Assembly: GCF_031180885.1 (NCBI RefSeq)
Contig: NZ_JAPSLK010000013.1
Location: forward strand, 121,794-185,793
From: Saccharothrix sp.
GTDB lineage: Bacteria > Actinomycetota > Actinomycetes > Mycobacteriales > Pseudonocardiaceae
Length of the DNA stretch: 64,000 nt
Direction: 5' to 3'
The notes below the pieces were generated by a model, which was given only the letters and a program-made list of their open reading frames with translations, had not been told where the DNA came from and did no database searches. Positions 41,755-50,343 of this stretch are shown one piece after another (within the stretch, counting starts at the first letter, position 1; every line of letters starts with the position of its first letter). The position numbers were made by a program, and so were the translations under genes.

Positions 41755-42310
41755 TCAGCAACCACCGTCCTTGCGCGCGTACTTGTCCTGGTAAACCTTC
41801 GGACCGGTCGTCTTGGGGCCCTTCCCGTCGTGGGCTTGGCGTTCGGGTCCTTCGGCCGGTGCTTCTTGCTCACGCCGATCGCGCCCTGCTGGCCCTTGTT
41901 GTCGCTCTGATGCCAACCACCGTGGGCAGCGGCCTCTGGTGCTTCGCCGCCGGCCAGCACCACGTAGGTGTTCAGGTCGTCGACGCTGAGGTTGTACACG
42001 ACCTGGTCCGGCTGGTCGCCGTGGTCGACCACGAGGGAGACCCGGCCGGTTCGGCCGTCCGCTCCGACGACGACGTCGCCCACTTCCAGGTCGACCGCGT
42101 GCGCCCAACCCCGGCCGGTCACCCGTAACGGGTGCTGCGCGGTGGCGGTGAGCACGTACGACAGGTCGCCGTCGGGGTCGATGTCGACCAGTGCTTGGTG
42201 CCCGAGGACACCTCGCGCACGCTCTCCAGCGCTTTCTTGTTGCCCAACGCCGCACACGCCGGCGCGCCCACGAGACCCGCAGCCGTCCTGTCCCTCGCCA
42301 CAGTCGACGA
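41755..42310 (-). pseudogene. Orphan RHS C-terminal cassette: Hint fragment plus alternative tip
   Basis: It begins with TAAGLVGAPACAALGNKK, matching the pre-toxin block of RHS3 (IGTAAGLAGAAAHAALGNKK). The reading frame then changes to a Hint C-half: DIDPDGDLSYVLTATAQHPL, VDLEVGDVVVGADGRTG, and VVYNLSVDDLNTYVVLAGG. A short tip follows (GGWHQSDNKGQQGAIGVSKK, then HRPKDPNAKP). One more base shift leads to HDGKGPKTTGPKVYQDKYAR and the stop at 41755. It has no start codon, signal peptide or RHS shell, and lies 3 bp downstream of the RHS3 stop. This is the arrangement of orphan tip cassettes in polymorphic toxin loci, which can recombine into the main gene. Two frame breaks indicate decay. Confidence 0.68.
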
Positions 42311-42313
42311 TCT

Positions 42314-45300
42314 TCAGAACGTGTACCGGGCCTTGCTGCCTGAGCGCTTGGCCTTGGGCTTGGGGCGCGCCTTCGTGCGAGCCTTGGCCGCCTTCTTCTT
42401 CGCCGCCTGCCCGTTTTGGTGACCGACTCGGCTCCACTCCATGTCGTTGCCCTTGCTGACGCCCTTCTGGCATCGGCGACACTGCGAGAAGAGATCGTCA
42501 CTGTTCTTACCGCCACGGCTGACCGGCACGGGGTGACCGATGGTCCGTTCGTTCAGCCGATGTTTGCCGCCGGTCTTGCTCTGCTTGGACGGGACCGTGC
42601 GATCGCCGCACGACCCGCAATACCCGGCACCGCTGTCGTGGACGTCGTCCCGCCGAGATTTGCTGACATCCTTGCGCTTACCACCCGGAGCGGGAGTCTT
42701 CAAACGTTTGCCGACGTGGGTTATCAACGGCTTGTTCCTGCCCTTCTGGGGGACGGGGAACTTCATTCTGGTCTTGACCGGTTTTGCGGTAGCGGCGGTC
42801 GTCCTGGCCGTCTGCGCCGCGCCCTTGGCCGCAGCGGTTTTGGCGGCGACCTTGCCGGTCACCTTCTTGGCCACCGCCATGCCGGCCTTGAGCAGCAGCT
42901 TCCCGCCGGGCACCAGGCTGGCCGCCGCGCCTGCGGCCATCTCCAGCGCCTTCTTCTTGTTGCCCAACGCGGCGTGGGCCGCGGCGCCCGCGAGACCAGC
43001 GGCCGTGCCGATCGGGCCCGGGATGTAGGAGGCGACCTCCGACACCGCGGCGACGACCTTCGCGGCCTTCTTCACCCAGCCCCACAGCAGGCCGTCCGGG
43101 TCGCTGAAGGTCAGCGGGTTGTTGTTGGAGTACAGGTAGCCGTGCAGCTGCTGCGGGTCGTCCTCGTCGATGATCGGGTCCACCGACAGGAACCGCCCGG
43201 TCTCCGGGTCGTACTCGCGCGCCCCGAGGTGGGTCAGGCCGGTCGACGGGTCCTCGGTGCCGCCGACGAAGCCGCGGTCGCCGACCCAGGCCGCCGGTTT
43301 CTCCTCGCGGTCCGCGCCGAACGGCAGGCGCAGCCGGTGGTGGGCGGTCAGGGAGTCCGCGTCCAGCGAGGTTTCGGCGGTGTCGTGGTGGTCGGTGGAC
43401 AGCCACGTCAGCGACTCACGGGTGCGGACCGCGATGGTCTCCTCGTTGTGCTCGTAGTACCTCGTCGCGGTGACGAGGCCGACCTTGTCCGCGTGCAGTT
43501 CGGTGTCCCCGATGTACAGCGTGGTGCCGCCAGGGTCGCGGCGGATGAGCCGGTCGCCGTCCGCGTCGTAGGTGAACGACGTGGTCTTGTCGCCCTCCAC
43601 CACCGACGTCACGTGGCCCTCGGCGTCGTAGGACAGGGTCTGCCCGCCGCGGGCGGTGACGTTGCCCTCGGCGTCGTGAGCGAAGGACCGCACGTCCTCG
43701 GGCGCGCCGGGCCGCGAGGTCCGCACGGCCGCGAGCTGCTTGGACCCCGGCCGCGGGTAGTCGTACGTGCGGGTGGTGTCGCCGGCGGCGCCGTGCCGGA
43801 CCTCGGTGAGCCGGTTGCCGATCGCGTCGTAGGTGTAGGAGTGCCAGTACGGCGCGGGCCCGCCGAGCGCGTCCGCCCGCGGCTCCTCCTCGCACGACCA
43901 CGGCGCGGTCCACGCCTCGGTCAGCCGCCGCAGGTGGTCCACGCGGAAGCACTGCGTGTCGACCGGCCGCCCGGAGGAGGCGTTGACCAGCTTGGTGACG
44001 TTGCCCGCCGGGTCGTACTCCAGCCTCCGGTCCACCACCGGGGTGGCGTCGTGCTCCTGGTACATCGCCGCGCCGACGAGTCGCCGCGTGCCGTGCTCGT
44101 ACTCGAACGCCTGGACGGCCTGCTTGCCCGGCGAGCCCATGACGTACAGGCCGACCTCGCCGAGGTTGGTGCGCAGCGTCTGCTCGACGTAGGTCGACAG
44201 GCCGGTCAGCGAGTCGGCGTTGCCGAACCGGTCGTAGCCCTGCTCCAGCTTCTCCGCCGGCAGGCCGCCCATCGCCGGCAGCGACACCGAGGTGACCTGG
44301 TCGGCCGCGTTGTAGGTCAGCGTCGACTCGTACCGCCCCGCCAGCGGACCCTCCCGCGCCGGGACGGTGAGCGCGTTGCCGGTCGGTCGCCCGGCGTCGT
44401 CGTAGCCGAGCACCTCGTCCCGGTACGCCTGCCCGTCGACGAACCGGGTCTCCGCCACCGGCAGGCCCTTGCCGAGGGTGTCGAACGTCCACTCCAGCAG
44501 CTTCGTGCCACCCTCGTGCGTGGCGGTCTTGCGGCCCAGCGCGTCATAGGTGTGCGTCAGTGTGATGCCGCGCGAGTTGGTGCTGGTGACGAGTTGGTCC
44601 TCGTCGTCGTAGGTCATGGTGGACGTGCCCTGGTCGGGGTCGTCCACCCGCACGAGCCGCCCGCGCACGTCGTAGTGGTTGCGCCAGGTGTTGCCGGCGG
44701 GATCGGTGATGGTCTCCGGCTCACCGGCCTTGGTGAAGGTGTAGCGGGTGGCGTCGTAGTCGCCCGACGGGGAGCCGGACTTGTACTGCCGCAGCTCCAC
44801 CACGCGGTTCTCGGCGTCCAGCAGTTCGGTGGTGGCGATGCCGCCCTCGGGCGGGTCCTCGCTCACCCAGTTGCCGCCGTAGGTCGTGGTCGTGCGCCAC
44901 TTCTCGGTGCCGTCGACCAGCAGGGCCTCGACGACCTCGCGGCCCGCGCCGTCGTAGGCGAACGCGGTCTGCGCCGGGACGTCCTGGTCCGCGACGGCCA
45001 GCAGGTCGGTGCCCGGCGGGTCGGGGTTGTGGTAGGGGGCGTTGGTGCGCGCCACCCGGCCGTGGCTGTCGTAGCGGGTGTCGGTGACGACCCGGCCGCC
45101 GTCGGGCGCGGGTGCCTGGACCTGCCGCTCGCGCAGCAGCCCGTCGTAGAGGGTGTAGCTGCTGACCTGCCCGCCGTCACCGAGCAGCTTCTTCGCGACG
45201 ACCGCGGAGGGTGCGTCGTCGCGCAGCAGGTACTCGAACTCCACGTCCGGCACGTCGTCGCGGGAGCGGCCGGGCTGCCACACCTTCGTCAGCCGCCCCA

Positions 45301-48300
45301 ACGGGTCGTAGGACATCGTGGTGCGGCGGCCGTTCTCGTCCACTTGCTCCAGCGGGTCGCCCGTGGCGGGCCGGAACGTCGTGCTCTCGGTGTGCCCCAA
45401 CGCGTTGGTGCTGGTCACCGAGGTGACCGGGCCGCCGACCGCAGGGGTGTAGGCCGTGGTCTCCTTGTTGCCCAGCGCGTCGAACTCCTCGACCTCACGG
45501 CCGTGCGCGTCGTACACCGACCGCTCGACGGTGCTGTACAGCGGGGTGCCACCGTCCCAACCGGACAGTTCCTCCTCGCGGGTCGGGTCGCCCTTGACCG
45601 GCTGTGCACCGAACTCGTCGGACCCGTCGTAGTAGGTGCGTTCGTCGGAGATCACGTCGCCCGGCGCGTAGTCCTCCACCGAGCAGTTCCGCGACGTCTT
45701 CACCACCCGCTTGGGGGTGGCGATCAGCCACACGTCGAGGTTGCGGGTGTACTCGACCCGCGTGCACGTGTCGTCGTCGGGGACGGCGAGGTCGCCGAGG
45801 TCCTCGGTGCGGACGTGCACGCCGTACCCGTCGTAGGAGTGCCGCTCCTCGGTCTCGCGGAACCCGCCGCCCGCCAACGCGGTGCGGACGTGGGTCTTCT
45901 TGACCTCGGTGACGTAGGCGGCGAGATCCCCGGAGGCGCGGTGGCGCACGGCGTTGGGGCCGATGACCTCCGGTTCGGTGATCTCGTGCACCACCACCGG
46001 TCCGCCGTCACCGTTGTAGGTGATCTCCTCGTAGGCGAAGCCGCGCAGCGCGGGCACGTCCCGGGTCGCGCCGATCGTGACGCTCTTGGTGGTGCCGTCG
46101 GCGTTGCGGTCGCCGTCCATGCCGCGGTGGAAGCGGTGCTCGACCAGGGTGCGCGGCTTCGCCGGTTCGCCCGTGCGGACCTTGACCGACTGGTAGCCGC
46201 GCCACTGGCCCCACGTCTTGAGTTCGTCGGGCACGAGTTCGGCGTCGTCGTGGTGCCACGCCGCGTCACCGGAGTACTCGTAAGAGGTGACCTCGTCCGG
46301 CGAGCCGCCGACCCGGTCGACCTCGCGGACCTCGGTCACCAGGTACTTGTGGAACCAGTCCAACACCGGCGCGGACGCACCCTGCGGCATCCAGTGAGCC
46401 GGGAAACACGACGTGCCGTTGACGTCCGCCGCCGGCAGCCCGCCGGGCGCGCACCCCACCGGCCCATAGGTGACGTCGATCCGCCCGCCGGTCTCCGTGT
46501 TGACCCGCGAGATCCGCCACTTGCTCATCCGCGGCTGCCCGTCGACCGCCTCGACCCGGTTGTCCCGCAACTGCCCGTCGAAGTTCACCTCCGGCATCGT
46601 GGCCGTGCCGTCGACGTGTCCAGTGTGGACGATCGACTCCAGCCACAGACTCGGGCTGGTCGTGTCGCCCGTCGACGGGAACAGGTGGTTCAACGTCCAG
46701 GAGTCGACATCCCGCAAGTTCGCACCGTCGCGCACCTGAGCCGTGATCTTCGCCAACCGCTTGGTACCGAAGAACACCGGAGACAGCCGCCCAGTGCACA
46801 CACCGCCGTCACACTGCTGATCCCACGGAACATCCGGCCAATCCGCCGTAGTCGTGCGTTGGCAGGCGGAACCCGGCACGCACCGGTCGGCAGCCGTGAA
46901 CACCACACGAGCCGCAGGCTCGGATTGACCCTCACGCAAGCCGTAGTCGATACGGTTCAGCTGGCCGCCACGCACGTACGGCGTGGCAAGGGACGCGGTG
47001 TTGTTGCGGCCGTAGTGATTGGTTTCCGTGTCGTAGAAGTACTTGACGATGTCACCGTGACGGTCCACCACCTGGTCGAGCATCCAGCGGTAGCCCTGTT
47101 GACACCACGACACACCGAACGACGCCGCCTTGCACGGCTCCCCGGCGTCATCGCCGAACACCGGCACCGTCCACGCCGAACGAGCATCGGCGCTGCGCCC
47201 GAACAAATACCGCGTGCCATCCGGAGCCGTGAGCTGCCAATACTCACCATCGTTGTCACCATTGGCAGCGCCGAACAACTGCTCCACACGCCAACCGTCG
47301 TCCTCCTCCGCCCGCCAGATCCCCTTCGTAGCGTCGAACACCAACTCGCCCGTCACACCGGGAAGCGAGACCACCGCATTAGCCGTCGCGTAACACAGAT
47401 CCCCGGTACCGGCACACGAGGTGTACTGGCGCTCAATAAAGCCCGGCTGGAAGTCGAACCCGTCACCGATCCACGACGACTGGTTGTTCGTCGCGGCCGT
47501 CCGCCCGTCGATCCCGCCCGACGAGTACGACAGTGCGACCCTCGGCTCCGGACCCGGCACCGGCGGCAGATCCAGCGGATAAGCCCAGGTGAAGTCACCG
47601 GACTGGAGGCCCACCTCCCACATCGCCGAAGGCGACAACGACGTCGGCTTGAAGCTGCCCGCACTGCCGCTCGGCGTCGCCGTCACCGCGAACAACGGCG
47701 CAGGCTCCCGGCCCGCTCGCGCGTCCTCCGGGTCCTTGGCGCGGGGCGCTCCGGAGACCGTCACCTCACCACGGAGGTGCCCCGTCTTCAGGTCGTTGTG
47801 CGCCGCGACCGGTGTCCCGGTGACGCACTCGGGCCGCTCCGGAGCCCAGGCCGCGCACGCCGGCAACCGGACCAGCGCCAGCCGAGCCGCGTAATCACCG
47901 CCATAAGCGTGGCGGAAACCGGAGTAATCGACGTCCACGCTGACCGGGCCGGCCTTCTGCGCGGAGTCGGCCTGCCGGACGCGGAACAGCACGCCCTCCA
48001 CGCCCGCCCGCTGCGCGGCGGACCGGTCCAGCACCTCCACCCGGACCCGGTCAGGCCCGTCCGCGGCGGCCGACACCGACACAGCCGTCTCGCCGACGCG
48101 CGCGGCGGTGTGGCTCACGGCGACCTCGGCGGTGCCCGCCTTCGGCCAGGACACCGCCGGGACGGACGTCACCGCGTGCTCGACCGCCGGATCGGCCGGC
48201 CTCGGCGACACCGGAACGCCGGTGCCAGGCACGGACTTGGTCCGCGGCACCGCCGGCCACCCCGGCAACGCCTGCTCGGCGACCGAAGTCGGGGCCGACA

Positions 48301-48388
48301 GGCCGCTCGCGGCGAGCGCGACGGTCGTGGCAGTGGCGACGACCAGGCGGAAGAGGGGTCTGCGCTGCCGTCGACGAGGAGAACGCAT
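42314..48388 (-). CDS. RHS3: secreted RHS protein with HNH nuclease tip
   Basis: 2,024 residues, a close paralogue of RHS2 over most of its length. Signal region RRRQRRPLFRLVVATATTVA; beta-rich N-terminus with VDVDYSGFRHAYGGDYAARL; YD repeats; RHS core GLTHLGAREYDPETGRFLS and LHGYLYSNNNPLTFSDPDG; then the pre-toxin VPGGKLLLKAGMAV region. No Hint domain. The tip carries a zinc/HNH signature: CGSCGDRTVPSK, then IGHPVPVSRGGKNSDDLFSQ and CRRCQKGVSKGN, matching the GHxxPxSxGG...CxxC pattern of HNH endonucleases. The last 30 residues are Lys/Arg-rich, ending GSKARYTF. It should cut DNA in a target cell or in another compartment. No immunity gene follows; the next sequence is the orphan cassette. 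The ATG at 48388 aligns with that of RHS2. Confidence 0.88.
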   Translation of the reverse strand: MRSPRRRQRRPLFRLVVATATTVALAASGLSAPTSVAEQALPGWPAVPRTKSVPGTGVPVSPRPADPAVEHAVTSVPAVSWPKAGTAEVAVSHTAARVGETAVSVSAAADGPDRVRVEVLDRSAAQRAGVEGVLFRVRQADSAQKAGPVSVDVDYSGFRHAYGGDYAARLALVRLPACAAWAPERPECVTGTPVAAHNDLKTGHLRGEVTVSGAPRAKDPEDARAGREPAPLFAVTATPSGSAGSFKPTSLSPSAMWEVGLQSGDFTWAYPLDLPPVPGPEPRVALSYSSGGIDGRTAATNNQSSWIGDGFDFQPGFIERQYTSCAGTGDLCYATANAVVSLPGVTGELVFDATKGIWRAEEDDGWRVEQLFGAANGDNDGEYWQLTAPDGTRYLFGRSADARSAWTVPVFGDDAGEPCKAASFGVSWCQQGYRWMLDQVVDRHGDIVKYFYDTETNHYGRNNTASLATPYVRGGQLNRIDYGLREGQSEPAARVVFTAADRCVPGSACQRTTTADWPDVPWDQQCDGGVCTGRLSPVFFGTKRLAKITAQVRDGANLRDVDSWTLNHLFPSTGDTTSPSLWLESIVHTGHVDGTATMPEVNFDGQLRDNRVEAVDGQPRMSKWRISRVNTETGGRIDVTYGPVGCAPGGLPAADVNGTSCFPAHWMPQGASAPVLDWFHKYLVTEVREVDRVGGSPDEVTSYEYSGDAAWHHDDAELVPDELKTWGQWRGYQSVKVRTGEPAKPRTLVEHRFHRGMDGDRNADGTTKSVTIGATRDVPALRGFAYEEITYNGDGGPVVVHEITEPEVIGPNAVRHRASGDLAAYVTEVKKTHVRTALAGGGFRETEERHSYDGYGVHVRTEDLGDLAVPDDDTCTRVEYTRNLDVWLIATPKRVVKTSRNCSVEDYAPGDVISDERTYYDGSDEFGAQPVKGDPTREEELSGWDGGTPLYSTVERSVYDAHGREVEEFDALGNKETTAYTPAVGGPVTSVTSTNALGHTESTTFRPATGDPLEQVDENGRRTTMSYDPLGRLTKVWQPGRSRDDVPDVEFEYLLRDDAPSAVVAKKLLGDGGQVSSYTLYDGLLRERQVQAPAPDGGRVVTDTRYDSHGRVARTNAPYHNPDPPGTDLLAVADQDVPAQTAFAYDGAGREVVEALLVDGTEKWRTTTTYGGNWVSEDPPEGGIATTELLDAENRVVELRQYKSGSPSGDYDATRYTFTKAGEPETITDPAGNTWRNHYDVRGRLVRVDDPDQGTSTMTYDDEDQLVTSTNSRGITLTHTYDALGRKTATHEGGTKLLEWTFDTLGKGLPVAETRFVDGQAYRDEVLGYDDAGRPTGNALTVPAREGPLAGRYESTLTYNAADQVTSVSLPAMGGLPAEKLEQGYDRFGNADSLTGLSTYVEQTLRTNLGEVGLYVMGSPGKQAVQAFEYEHGTRRLVGAAMYQEHDATPVVDRRLEYDPAGNVTKLVNASSGRPVDTQCFRVDHLRRLTEAWTAPWSCEEEPRADALGGPAPYWHSYTYDAIGNRLTEVRHGAAGDTTRTYDYPRPGSKQLAAVRTSRPGAPEDVRSFAHDAEGNVTARGGQTLSYDAEGHVTSVVEGDKTTSFTYDADGDRLIRRDPGGTTLYIGDTELHADKVGLVTATRYYEHNEETIAVRTRESLTWLSTDHHDTAETSLDADSLTAHHRLRLPFGADREEKPAAWVGDRGFVGGTEDPSTGLTHLGAREYDPETGRFLSVDPIIDEDDPQQLHGYLYSNNNPLTFSDPDGLLWGWVKKAAKVVAAVSEVASYIPGPIGTAAGLAGAAAHAALGNKKKALEMAAGAAASLVPGGKLLLKAGMAVAKKVTGKVAAKTAAAKGAAQTARTTAATAKPVKTRMKFPVPQKGRNKPLITHVGKRLKTPAPGGKRKDVSKSRRDDVHDSGAGYCGSCGDRTVPSKQSKTGGKHRLNERTIGHPVPVSRGGKNSDDLFSQCRRCQKGVSKGNDMEWSRVGHQNGQAAKKKAAKARTKARPKPKAKRSGSKARYTF

Positions 48389-48583
48389 CCGCGGTCCTTC
48401 CCTGGGTACCGAGCGTGGGCAGGCGTTGCCCGGCCCAGGGAACCCCGCGCCGCACCGGCGGCGGCGATGTGCGCACGAACCCGAACGGATCCGAACACGG
48501 CCCGCTCGTCGGCGCGATGATCAGACCTGGCAGCGACGGCCCGCACAGCAGCACCGCCGGCCGTCACACCGGCGCGGGGCGGG
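48389..48583. promoter_or_regulatory. RHS3 upstream region with conserved element (48469-48502)
   Basis: The element begins GTGCGCACGAACCCGAACG and continues GATCCGAACACGGCC, about 81 bp upstream of the RHS3 ATG. It is nearly identical in pattern to 39765-39798 and shares GAACCCGAACAC-type text with 32620-32640. On the coding strand it reads as spaced GTTCGG units, suggesting a common activator site or an extended promoter. The remaining 195-bp gap contains no other feature I trust. Confidence 0.5.
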
Positions 48584-49537
48584 TCAGCGGGGTGCGGCGA
48601 TGGCGGCGAGGTCGGTGCCGGGGACGACGGTCAGGCCGTGCATGCCGTAGAAGACCCGGCCGGTGGCGGGCGCGTGGACCTCGTGGGTCGTGTCGTCGGC
48701 TGGGTCGGTGACGTGGCCGATGACCTGGCCTTCGGTGACGTCGTCCCCCGCCGTGACGGTCGGGTACCACAGGCCCGTGGCGGAAGAGGTGACGAAGCCG
48801 GCCCAGAGCCATTCGCGGGCCGGTGGGTACTCGGAGTCCTTGCCGTCCAGGACGTGGTCGAGCAGTCGGATCAGCGCGTCGACGACGCGCGAAGCCGCCC
48901 GCGGGTCGCGTTCGCCGAATTGGCCGGTCTCGATCAGGACGGCCGGGATGCCCCGGCGGACCGCCGCCGCGTGGCTGTTGCCGTCGTCGGCGTGCAGGCC
49001 CACGACCACGTCGTCGTAGCCGATGACATGTGCCATGGCCGCGGTCTTCGCGTCCAGGTCCGGGTCGCCGGTGAGCCGGTAGCCGACGAAGTCTTGCAGG
49101 AACTCGTCGATGCCGCCGGAGTGCAGGTCGACGTAGGCGTCCGCGCCGTCGACCACGTTGGCGAACAGCCACGCCGCCAAGCGCTCGGTGGGACCACCCT
49201 CGGGGTTGCCGGGGAAGACGCGGTTGATGTTGACGCCGTCGAGCGGGGACGTGCCGAGGCGTCCGCCGTAGGCGGCGGGTGGGTTGGCGATCGGGCAGAG
49301 GACGACCTGGCCGCGGATGTGCGCGGGGTCGAGCAGCGCCGCGAGGCGGTGTGCGGCCTCGATCCCGGTGAACTCGCCGCCGTGGACGCCGGCGGTGATC
49401 ACCACGCGCGGGCCTGGCGTGCTGCCGTTGACCAGGGTCAGCGGGATGTCGGTGGTGAGGGTGCCGAGGTCGGCTCGGACGCTGCCGCGCACCTTGGTGC
49501 CCGGTGCGGCGGTCAGCGTGCCAACGACGAGGGTCAT
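48584..49537 (-). CDS. Succinylglutamate desuccinylase/aspartoacylase-family zinc hydrolase
   Basis: 317 residues of the M14-like AstE/AspA family. The zinc ligands are visible: VITAGVHGGEFTGIEAAHRL (HxxE, near residue 45) and VDLHSGGIDEFLQDF (His, near 138). NINRVFPGNPEGGPTERLA and PAVLIETGQFGERDP form the substrate pocket. The C-terminal domain is a biotinyl-lipoyl-like barrel (AGDDVTEGQVIGHVTDP). It deacylates an N-acyl amino acid or opens a related amide. It is the last gene of the leftward ABC operon and overlaps the ATPase stop by 4 nt (ATGA), so it probably processes the imported substrate after uptake. The ATG at 49537 follows GGAGG. Confidence 0.85.
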   Translation of the reverse strand: MTLVVGTLTAAPGTKVRGSVRADLGTLTTDIPLTLVNGSTPGPRVVITAGVHGGEFTGIEAAHRLAALLDPAHIRGQVVLCPIANPPAAYGGRLGTSPLDGVNINRVFPGNPEGGPTERLAAWLFANVVDGADAYVDLHSGGIDEFLQDFVGYRLTGDPDLDAKTAAMAHVIGYDDVVVGLHADDGNSHAAAVRRGIPAVLIETGQFGERDPRAASRVVDALIRLLDHVLDGKDSEYPPAREWLWAGFVTSSATGLWYPTVTAGDDVTEGQVIGHVTDPADDTTHEVHAPATGRVFYGMHGLTVVPGTDLAAIAAPR

Positions 49538-50343
49538 CGAGCCTCCATGCGGTTCGACGGCGGGAGCGGGTGGTCGGGTACGGCGGACAGCAGTTCGCGG
49601 GTGTGGTCGTGGGTGGGTGCGTCGCAGACCCGGCGGGCGGGACCGGACTCGACGATGCGGCCCCGGTGCAGCACCGCCACCCGGTGCGCCACGTGCCGGA
49701 CCAGCGCGAGGTCGTGGCAGATGAACAGCTGGGCGAGCCCGAGTTCGTCCTGCAACTCGGTGAACAGGTTGACCACGCCCGCCCGCACCGACGGGTCCAG
49801 CGCGGTCACCGGTTCGTCGAGCACCAGCAGCTTCGGCTCGCTCGCCAGCGCACGGGCGATGCCGACGCGTTGGCACTGCCCGCCGGACAGCTCCGATGGC
49901 CGCTTCCGGGCGACGGACCGGTCGAGGTGCACGAGGTCCAGCAGCTCGGCCACCCGGGCGCGACCGGTCTCGGGGTCCCACCTGCCCTGGACGCGCAGCG
50001 GCTCGGCGATCGCGTCGAACACCGTCTTGCGCGGGCTGAGCGAGCCGTACGGGTCCTGGAACACCGGCTGGAAACCGCGCCTGAGCGCACGCAGCCCGCG
50101 TTCGTCCACAGTGGTCAGTTCACGGCCTTCGAAGCGGACGGACCCGCCTTCGGGCTTGCGCAGCATGAGGACCGCGGCGGCGGTGCTGGACTTGCCCGAC
50201 CCCGATTCGCCGACCAGGGCGAGGGTTTCGCCCGCGGCCACGGTGAAGGAGATCCCGTCCACCGCCGTGACCTGTGGTGTTCGGCGTCCCCGTGCGGGGT
50301 AGCGGACGACGAGGTCCCGGACTTCGAGCACGGGCGCGGTCAT
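49534..50343 (-). CDS. ABC transporter ATPase (OppF/DppF/NikE type)
   Basis: 269 residues. Walker A GESGSGKSSTAAAV, Q-loop FQDPYGSLSPRKTV, signature LSGGQCQRVGIARAL, Walker B KLLVLDEPVTALDPSV, and switch His in FICHDLALVRH are all present. The C-terminal extension typical of the peptide/nickel family (HDHTRELLSAVPDHP) is present, so this is the second ATPase of a heterodimer. The next two genes upstream supply the partner ATPase and the membrane part. The start codon overlaps the OppD-type stop by 4 nt. It powers import of the SBP-bound substrate; nothing in the sequence fixes the substrate. Confidence 0.88.
   Translation of the reverse strand: MTAPVLEVRDLVVRYPARGRRTPQVTAVDGISFTVAAGETLALVGESGSGKSSTAAAVLMLRKPEGGSVRFEGRELTTVDERGLRALRRGFQPVFQDPYGSLSPRKTVFDAIAEPLRVQGRWDPETGRARVAELLDLVHLDRSVARKRPSELSGGQCQRVGIARALASEPKLLVLDEPVTALDPSVRAGVVNLFTELQDELGLAQLFICHDLALVRHVAHRVAVLHRGRIVESGPARRVCDAPTHDHTRELLSAVPDHPLPPSNRMEAR

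Noticed and set aside
42416..48520. A very long open frame on the plus strand opposite RHS3
   Set aside because: Arg/Val/Gly-rich translation with no family motifs, exactly antisense to a gene with clear YD repeats; an effect of high GC third positions.
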